Shown: one piece after another, positions 59,471 to 64,000 of the stretch
How the letters are laid out: the number at the start of each line of letters is the position of its first letter
Numbering within the stretch: the first letter of the stretch is position 1
Assembly (NCBI RefSeq): GCF_019933235.1
Contig: NZ_CP082945.1
Span: forward strand, 2,666,001-2,730,000
Direction: 5' to 3'
Origin: Streptomyces angustmyceticus
GTDB taxonomy: Bacteria; Actinomycetota; Actinomycetes; Streptomycetales; Streptomycetaceae
Length of the DNA stretch: 64,000 nucleotides
Translations under genes and position numbers: made by a program
The notes under the pieces: generated by a model
Told to the model about the DNA's origin: nothing
Seen by the model: only the letters and a program-made list of their open reading frames with translations
Databases searched by the model: none

Positions 59471-60310
59471 TTATCCCTTCACTGCGCCGGAGGTGAGCCC
59501 GCCGACCGCCTTGCGCTGCAGGACCAGGAAGAGGACCAGGACCGGGACGGCGAAGATCGAGGCCGCTGCCATGGTGGCACCCCAGTCGTCCCCGAACTGG
59601 CTCTGGAACTGGGAGAGCCACAGAGGCAGGGTGCCCATGGCGGGTTCCTTGTTGAGGACCAGCACCAGCGGGAACTCGTTCCAGGCGGTGATGAAGCCGA
59701 AGAGCGAGGTGGCCATCAGGCCGGGCGCCAGCAGCGGGAAGACCACCTTGCGGAACGCCTGCCGGCGCGAGCAGCCGTCGACCATCGCGGACTCCTCCAG
59801 CTCCCTGGGCACGGCGGCGACATGGCCGCGGAGCGTCAGCAGGGTGAAGGGCAGCACCATCAGCATGTAGAAGCAGGTGAGCGGCGCCAGGCTGTTGAGC
59901 AGGTCGGCGTCCCGGACGATCAGGTAGATGGAGATCACCATGACCTCCCAGGGCGCCATCTGGGCGATCATGAAGGTCAGCAGGATGCCGCGGCGGCCCC
60001 GGAAGCGCATCCGGGTCAGGGCGAACGCCCCGCAGAGCGCGATCACCAGCGACAGGCCGACGGCGAGCACGGTCACCAGGACCGAGTTGGCGGCCAGCGT
60101 CCAGAAGTGCGGGGCGTGCACCGCCGTCGCGAAGTGCTCGGCGGTGCCGTGGAAGGGGAACCACACGGGCTCGTCGGTGACGATGTCCCGGGTCGGCTTG
60201 AAGGCCGTGCTGAACATCCAGTAGACGGGGAAGACGAAGCCGGCGGCGAGCACGAGCGCCGTGGCGTTGGGCCAGAGGCGGCCGGCCGTCGCGGAAACAG
60301 CGCGCTTCAC
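59471..60310 (-). CDS. dasC: DasC, sugar ABC transporter permease
   Basis: The product is 279 aa with six membrane spans (LVLAAGFVFPVYWMFSTAFK; LVTVLAVGLSLVIALCGAFA; LTCFYMLMVLPFTLLTL). The EAA loop is ELEESAMVDGCSRRQAFRKV, which couples to the shared ATPase MsiK encoded elsewhere. Its GTG overlaps the dasB stop as GTGA. With DasA and DasB it imports N,N'-diacetylchitobiose. Confidence 0.95.
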   Translation of the reverse strand: MKRAVSATAGRLWPNATALVLAAGFVFPVYWMFSTAFKPTRDIVTDEPVWFPFHGTAEHFATAVHAPHFWTLAANSVLVTVLAVGLSLVIALCGAFALTRMRFRGRRGILLTFMIAQMAPWEVMVISIYLIVRDADLLNSLAPLTCFYMLMVLPFTLLTLRGHVAAVPRELEESAMVDGCSRRQAFRKVVFPLLAPGLMATSLFGFITAWNEFPLVLVLNKEPAMGTLPLWLSQFQSQFGDDWGATMAAASIFAVPVLVLFLVLQRKAVGGLTSGAVKG

Positions 60311-61356
60311 AGCTCGTTCTCCTCGTGTCGTTCCTGCCGGAGGGTCAGGCGCAGGTAGTGGGCGGTCATCGCCAGCAGCACCACGATCGTCAGCAGGGAG
60401 ATCGCGGCGCCCATGCCGAAGTGGAGGTTGCCGACGCCCTCGGTGAAGGCGTAGATCGGCAGCGTTTCGGTGAGCCGGTCGGGGCCGCCCTCGTTGATCG
60501 CGAAGATCTGCGGGAACGCCTTGAAGACCCAGATGATCTCCAGGAACGTCGTGGCCAGGAAGAAGGGCTTGAGGAAGGGGAAGGTGACGGAGGTGAAGAC
60601 CTGCCAGGTGCCGGCGCCGTCCATCCGGGCCGCTTCGTAGAGCTCGCGGGGGATCGTCGTGGTGGCCGCGTAGAGGTTCAGGGCCACGAACGGCAGCGAC
60701 TGCCAGACGATCAGCACGGTGATCACGGAGAAGGTGGACAGCTGGGTGCCGACCCAGTCGTAGTGGGCCATCGCGTGCCAGCCGGCCTTGTCCAGCAGCC
60801 AGTTGACGACGCCGTAGCGGGAGTCGAAGAGCCACTGGAAGACGGTGGTGGCGGCGATCACCGGCATGGCCCAGGCCAGCACCAGGGCCAGGGAGAGGGT
60901 GAGCCGCATCTTCGTGCCGAGCCGGGCCAGCAGCAGTCCGATCAGCACCCCGAGGACCATGATCAGGACGACATTGACGGCGGTGAAGACGAGGGTGCGC
61001 AGCGTCACCCGCCAGAACTGCTCGCTGCCCAGGATCTCCTGGTAGTTGCCGGTCCCGCGCCAGTCGGTGAGGTGCTGGATCAGCTCCTTCATATCGAGGT
61101 TCTGGAAGGAGAGCAGGACGTTGCGGACCATGGGCCAGCCCAGGAGGACCGCGGTGGCGAGCAGGGCGGGCAGCAGCAGGAGGTACGGGGTGCGGCGGGC
61201 GGACGGGCCGGGTGCGGCGGAACGGGGAGCGCGGCCGGCGGGCGGCCGGGCGGCCCCGCGGCCGGGGGACCGCGGGGCGCGCCGGCCGGGCGGGGCGCCC
61301 CCCTTGCCGGTCCGTGGCGCGGCCTTGCCCACCGCGTCGTCGAGCTGCGCTGCCAT
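60307..61356 (-). CDS. dasB: DasB, sugar ABC transporter permease
   Basis: The product is 349 aa. A Pro/Arg/Gly-rich cytoplasmic N-terminus of about 55 residues precedes six spans (YLLLLPALLATAVLLGWPMV; VNVVLIMVLGVLIGLLLARL; FSVITVLIVWQSLPFVALNL). The EAA loop is ELYEAARMDGAGTWQVFTSV. ATG 61356 has GGGAG about eight bases upstream. It lies between dasA and dasC in the das operon; no ATPase gene is present, as expected for a MsiK-energised system. Confidence 0.95.
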   Translation of the reverse strand: MAAQLDDAVGKAAPRTGKGGAPPGRRAPRSPGRGAARPPAGRAPRSAAPGPSARRTPYLLLLPALLATAVLLGWPMVRNVLLSFQNLDMKELIQHLTDWRGTGNYQEILGSEQFWRVTLRTLVFTAVNVVLIMVLGVLIGLLLARLGTKMRLTLSLALVLAWAMPVIAATTVFQWLFDSRYGVVNWLLDKAGWHAMAHYDWVGTQLSTFSVITVLIVWQSLPFVALNLYAATTTIPRELYEAARMDGAGTWQVFTSVTFPFLKPFFLATTFLEIIWVFKAFPQIFAINEGGPDRLTETLPIYAFTEGVGNLHFGMGAAISLLTIVVLLAMTAHYLRLTLRQERHEENEL

Positions 61357-61454
61357 GACCCTGCTCCCCCTCGCTGCCGTGCTGCCTCGGTGCGTCCGCT
61401 GCCGGGTCCGGGTCCGCGGGGCCGGGGACGGCCGGCCCCGCGGACGGCCGCCGG

Positions 61455-62723
61455 TCACTTCTTGGCGAGCCGCGCGTCGATCTCGGGTGCGATGTCCCTG
61501 GCGGCGTCGGCCGGGGACTTGCCGCCCAGAACGGCCGTCATATAGCTCTTGATCGGGTTCGGTACGTTCTCCACGGCGGCCCACTGCGGAATCAGCGGGG
61601 TGGTCCCGCCGGACTTCTCCGCGGCGGGGGCGGCGGCCGCGGCGGCCGGGTTCTCCCGTGCGGCGCCGGCCAGGTCGGCGGACTTCGGGGTCCAGCCGGC
61701 CTCCTTGACCATCTGTCCGTCGTTCTGCTTCGACAGGGCGACCTTCAGGAACTCCTTGGCGAGCTCCTGCTTCTTCCCCATGCCGGCGACGGCGAAGTTG
61801 GAGCCGCCGAGGAAGACGCCCTCGGGCTTGTCCGCCCGCTCGCCGGGGATGGTGAAGAAGCCGATGTCCTTCTTGATGTCCGGGTTGGCCTTGACCGCGG
61901 TGGCGGCCTCGTAGCCCATGGCGATGACGGCGCCGGTGCGGCCCTTGGCGAAGACCTCGGCCTGCTGCGGGGTGGCCTCGTCCTTGTTCTTCGGGGCGGT
62001 GCTGAAGGTCTGGTACCGCTTGTAGAGGTCCATGGCCTTGGCGACCTTGGGGTCGCCGAGGTTGGAGACCCACCTGCCGCCCTGTTTCTTCACCAGGTCG
62101 GCGCCGGTGCCGATGGTCAGGCCGTCGAAGAAGTACCAGTTCTGGCCGGGGAGGTACAGCGGCTCGGCGTCGGTCTTCTTCTTGATGGCGTCGAAGGCCC
62201 TGAAGAGCTCGGCGCGCGTCGCCGGGGTGCCCTTGAGGCCAGCCTGCCGCCAGATCCTCTTGTTGTACATCACCACGCGGTTTCCGGCGTACCACGGCAG
62301 CGCGTACTGCTTCCCGTCCACGAGCGCGGCCTTGTTGAAGGCGTCGTTCCAGTCGGCGCCGATCTCCTTCTTCAGGTCGCCGAGGTCGGCCAACGCGCCC
62401 GCTTCGGCGTAGGCGGCGGTCTGGGTGTTGCCGATTTCGACGACGTCCGGCGGGCTGTCCTCGGAGAGGGCGGTGCTCAGCTTCTGCTGGATGCCGTTCC
62501 ACTGCTGGACCTTGAACTCGACGGTGGCGCCGGTCTTCTTCGCGAACTGCGCGGAGACCTGTTTGGTCCACTGCGCCGGGTTGGAACCGCTCATCACCCA
62601 AACGGTCAGCTTCTGTCCCTTGAAGCCGTCCGCGCCCGTCGTGCCGCCGTCGCCGGACCCGCAGGCAGCGACACTCACCAGCATTCCCGCGGCGGCCGTA
62701 GCCGCCATGAGCCCACGCTTCAT
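61455..62723 (-). CDS. dasA: DasA, chitobiose-binding lipoprotein
   Basis: The product is 422 aa. The signal peptide MKRGLMAATAAAGMLVSVAA ends in a lipobox with the Cys of VAACG, so it is anchored to the outer membrane face. The body is a sugar-binding CUB/SBP1 fold (KLTVWVMSGSNPAQW, PDVVEIGNTQTAAYAEAG, LPWYAGNRVVMYNKRIW, FLGGSNFAVAGMGKKQELAKEF). An Ala-rich insertion near 370-385 is lineage-specific. It is the first gene of the das operon and lies behind two dre sites. It is the receptor for chitobiose and affects development in S. coelicolor. Confidence 0.95.
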   Translation of the reverse strand: MKRGLMAATAAAGMLVSVAACGSGDGGTTGADGFKGQKLTVWVMSGSNPAQWTKQVSAQFAKKTGATVEFKVQQWNGIQQKLSTALSEDSPPDVVEIGNTQTAAYAEAGALADLGDLKKEIGADWNDAFNKAALVDGKQYALPWYAGNRVVMYNKRIWRQAGLKGTPATRAELFRAFDAIKKKTDAEPLYLPGQNWYFFDGLTIGTGADLVKKQGGRWVSNLGDPKVAKAMDLYKRYQTFSTAPKNKDEATPQQAEVFAKGRTGAVIAMGYEAATAVKANPDIKKDIGFFTIPGERADKPEGVFLGGSNFAVAGMGKKQELAKEFLKVALSKQNDGQMVKEAGWTPKSADLAGAARENPAAAAAAPAAEKSGGTTPLIPQWAAVENVPNPIKSYMTAVLGGKSPADAARDIAPEIDARLAKK

Positions 62724-62757
62724 TGCGCTCTCCCCCTAGAGGCCGGGTGTGGTCTTT

Positions 62758-62773
62758 AATGGTTTAGACCAGT
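62758..62773. promoter_or_regulatory. dre site 1 before dasA
   Basis: AATGGTTTAGACCAGT matches the DasR consensus ACTGGTCTAGACCAGT at 14 of 16 positions and lies 35 bp upstream of the dasA start. Confidence 0.9.
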
Positions 62774-62781
62774 TCCCGCAG

Positions 62782-62797
62782 CTTGGCCTAGACCTTT
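62782..62797. promoter_or_regulatory. dre site 2 before dasA
   Basis: CTTGGCCTAGACCTTT matches the DasR consensus at 11 of 16 positions with the CTAGACC core intact, 24 bp centre to centre from site 1. It is probably a weaker half of a paired operator. Confidence 0.65.
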
Positions 62798-62826
62798 AGG
62801 GGTGTCAAGGGTGTATAAGAGTCGCT

Positions 62827-62845
62827 GTCAGGTCCGTTACCTGAC
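62827..62845. promoter_or_regulatory. Perfect inverted repeat upstream of dasR
   Basis: GTCAGGT-CCGTT-ACCTGAC: 7-bp arms with a 5-base spacer, 121 bp before the dasR start. It does not resemble dre, so another regulator may bind here. Confidence 0.55.
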
Positions 62846-62965
62846 CGACATCCGGCGAGCGGGGACCGGCGAGGCAGCGCGGGAAACCCACCCGTGCCAC
62901 GATGTGAGCCGCTACGGACGGAGGAGCCGGTGACGGCAGCACCACAGGAGTCGGAGAGGCGGGTC

Positions 62966-63727
62966 ATGGAGACGGACGGGGGCAACGGTGCCGAGCACGG
63001 CGGCGGCACGCGGACCGCGCGGGTACCCAAGTACTACCGCCTCAAGCGGCACTTGCTGGAGATCACCGAGACCCTGCCGCCCGGCACCCCGGTCCCGCCC
63101 GAGCGCACCCTCGCCGCGGAGTTCGACACCTCGCGCACGACGGTGCGTCAGGCCCTGCAGGAGCTGGTCGTCGAGGGCCGGCTGGAGCGCATCCAGGGCA
63201 AGGGCACCTTCGTCGCCAAGCCCAAGGTGTCCCAGGCTCTGCAACTGACCTCCTACACGGAGGACATGCGGGCCCAGGGCCTGGAGCCGACCTCCCAGCT
63301 GCTGGACATCGGCTATGTCACCGCCGACGACCGGCTCGCCGGCCTGCTGGACATCGCCACCGGCGGCCGGGTGCTGCGCATCGAGCGGCTGCGGCTGGCC
63401 AGCGGCGAGCCGATGGCCATCGAGACCACCCACCTGTCGGCGAAGCGCTTCCCCGCGCTCCGCCGGAACCTCGTCAAGTACACGTCCCTCTACACCGCGC
63501 TGGCCGAGGTGTACGACGTCCGGCTGGCGGAGGCCGAGGAGACCATCGAGACCTCGCTGGCCACCCCGCGCGAGGCCGGCCTGCTGGGCACGGACGTCGG
63601 CCTGCCGATGCTGATGCTCTCCCGGCACTCGCTCGACGCGCAGGGGCAGCCGGTGGAGTGGGTGCGCTCGGTCTACCGGGGCGACCGCTACAAGTTCGTC
63701 GCCCGGCTGCGCCGCCCCGCGGACTGA
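62966..63727 (+). CDS. dasR: DasR, GntR/HutC-family master regulator of amino-sugar metabolism
   Basis: The product is 253 aa. The winged HTH is [20 protein letters not shown] followed by [20 protein letters not shown] and [20 protein letters not shown]. The UTRA effector domain has [58 protein letters not shown] and [19 protein letters not shown]. GlcN-6-P or high phosphate releases it from dre sites. I placed the start at ATG 62966, with GGAGAGG six bases upstream; this gives 253 aa, close to the 254 aa I recall for the S. coelicolor protein. The frame is open to 62894 but lacks a ribosome site there. Confidence 0.97.
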   Translation: METDGGNGAEHGGGTRTARVPKYYRLKRHLLEITETLPPGTPVPPERTLAAEFDTSRTTVRQALQELVVEGRLERIQGKGTFVAKPKVSQALQLTSYTEDMRAQGLEPTSQLLDIGYVTADDRLAGLLDIATGGRVLRIERLRLASGEPMAIETTHLSAKRFPALRRNLVKYTSLYTALAEVYDVRLAEAEETIETSLATPREAGLLGTDVGLPMLMLSRHSLDAQGQPVEWVRSVYRGDRYKFVARLRRPAD

Positions 63728-63790
63728 TCCGCGGCCCGGAGCCGTCCGGGGGCCCGCACCCCCAGGGCCGCCCGGGGCCCGAGACCCGCC

Positions 63791-63811
63791 GCCCCGGGGC
63801 CACCCCGGGGC
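63791..63811 (+). terminator. Hairpin after dasR
   Basis: GCCCCGGGG and CCCCGGGGC pair with a 3-base loop, about 65 bp after the stop. The flanking CGCC/GCGG bases can extend the stem. Confidence 0.65.
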
Positions 63812-64000
63812 GCGGCGCGTCCTCTCCCCCACCCCCCACCGCCCCAAAGCGGGAGGAAAGCGGCAATTGGCCGTCTACCGGGCTGTTCCCAGGTGGATTC
63901 TCCATACCGATATGCGGACAGCTAGTGACGCGCGCCACGCCCCTGCCATAGATTCCAGCCGATTAACCACAGGAGACCGCCAGGGGACGGAGCCACGGCC
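63812..64000. other. Right edge, no gene
   Basis: 189 bp with no supported gene. The AT-richer stretch 63890-63975 looks like an upstream region of a plus-strand gene that starts beyond the window. Confidence 0.4.

Overview
The window is a high-GC actinobacterial chromosome segment and almost certainly comes from a Streptomyces. The evidence is third-position GC bias, frequent GTG starts, and Streptomyces marker genes: the das/nagB chitin-sugar locus, a WhiB-like wblE, a sigH-type sigma factor with its anti-sigma partner, the nickel SOD pair sodN/sodX, snapalysin and DUF6104. From about 14.7 to 64 kb the gene order follows, as I recall it, the S. coelicolor SCO5231-SCO5261 neighbourhood read backwards, with local insertions.

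Region 1 (1-10.1 kb, mostly minus strand) is a conflict/signalling cluster. It reads Trypco1-like protein -> trypsin-fold protease with VMAP-type C-terminus -> MoxR AAA+ ATPase -> vWA/TPR protein of the SAV_2336 type -> 72-aa RiPP precursor -> FxsB-type radical SAM/SPASM maturase -> TIR-headed FxsT-like protein that runs off the left edge. The precursor has the FxSxx-COOH leader but ends in a Tyr-Glu-Asp motif with a free tail. It therefore looks like a YxD-type cyclophane peptide embedded in a vWA-MoxR-VMAP ternary system. DUF6104 is divergent at the right end.

Region 2 (10.1-25.5 kb) holds stress and housekeeping genes: a secreted protein, a DUF4097-PadR operon behind a palindromic operator, a serine hydrolase, a SCO6745-family protein, an HTH/Clp-N pair behind a striking double operator and a leaderless-looking promoter, HutD, a zinc-binding dehydrogenase, malic enzyme, a polar amino-acid ABC transporter, a methyltransferase, a CGNR regulator and sodX/sodN.

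Region 3 (25.45-32.67 kb) is a genomic island. It is bounded by an imperfect direct repeat of about 137 bp that copies the last codons of sodN plus its terminator. It holds a four-gene minus-strand operon (unknown protein, degenerate APH-like kinase, methyltransferase, HAD protein), a divergent XRE-TPR regulator with a NUDIX hydrolase, and a DUF4238 gene broken by one in-frame TGA. I see no integrase.

Region 4 (32.7-50.9 kb) contains two cation/proton antiporters, the snpA protease with its LysR activator, a crcB-DUF190-crcB operon, an ICL/PEP-mutase family enzyme, CorA, a WYL regulator, a CsoR-type operator in front of copA, a KAS III-like enzyme, a glutaminase, an AraC regulator and a PLP enzyme.

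Region 5 (50.9-64 kb) contains the anti-sigma/sigH pair, a diacylglycerol kinase-like protein, wblE and a PdtaS-like sensor kinase. It ends with the N-acetylglucosamine/chitin regulon: nagB, a glycoside hydrolase family 3 enzyme, dasC, dasB and dasA opposite dasR. Candidate DasR operators (dre) lie before dasA and nagB and, less expectedly, before the sensor kinase.
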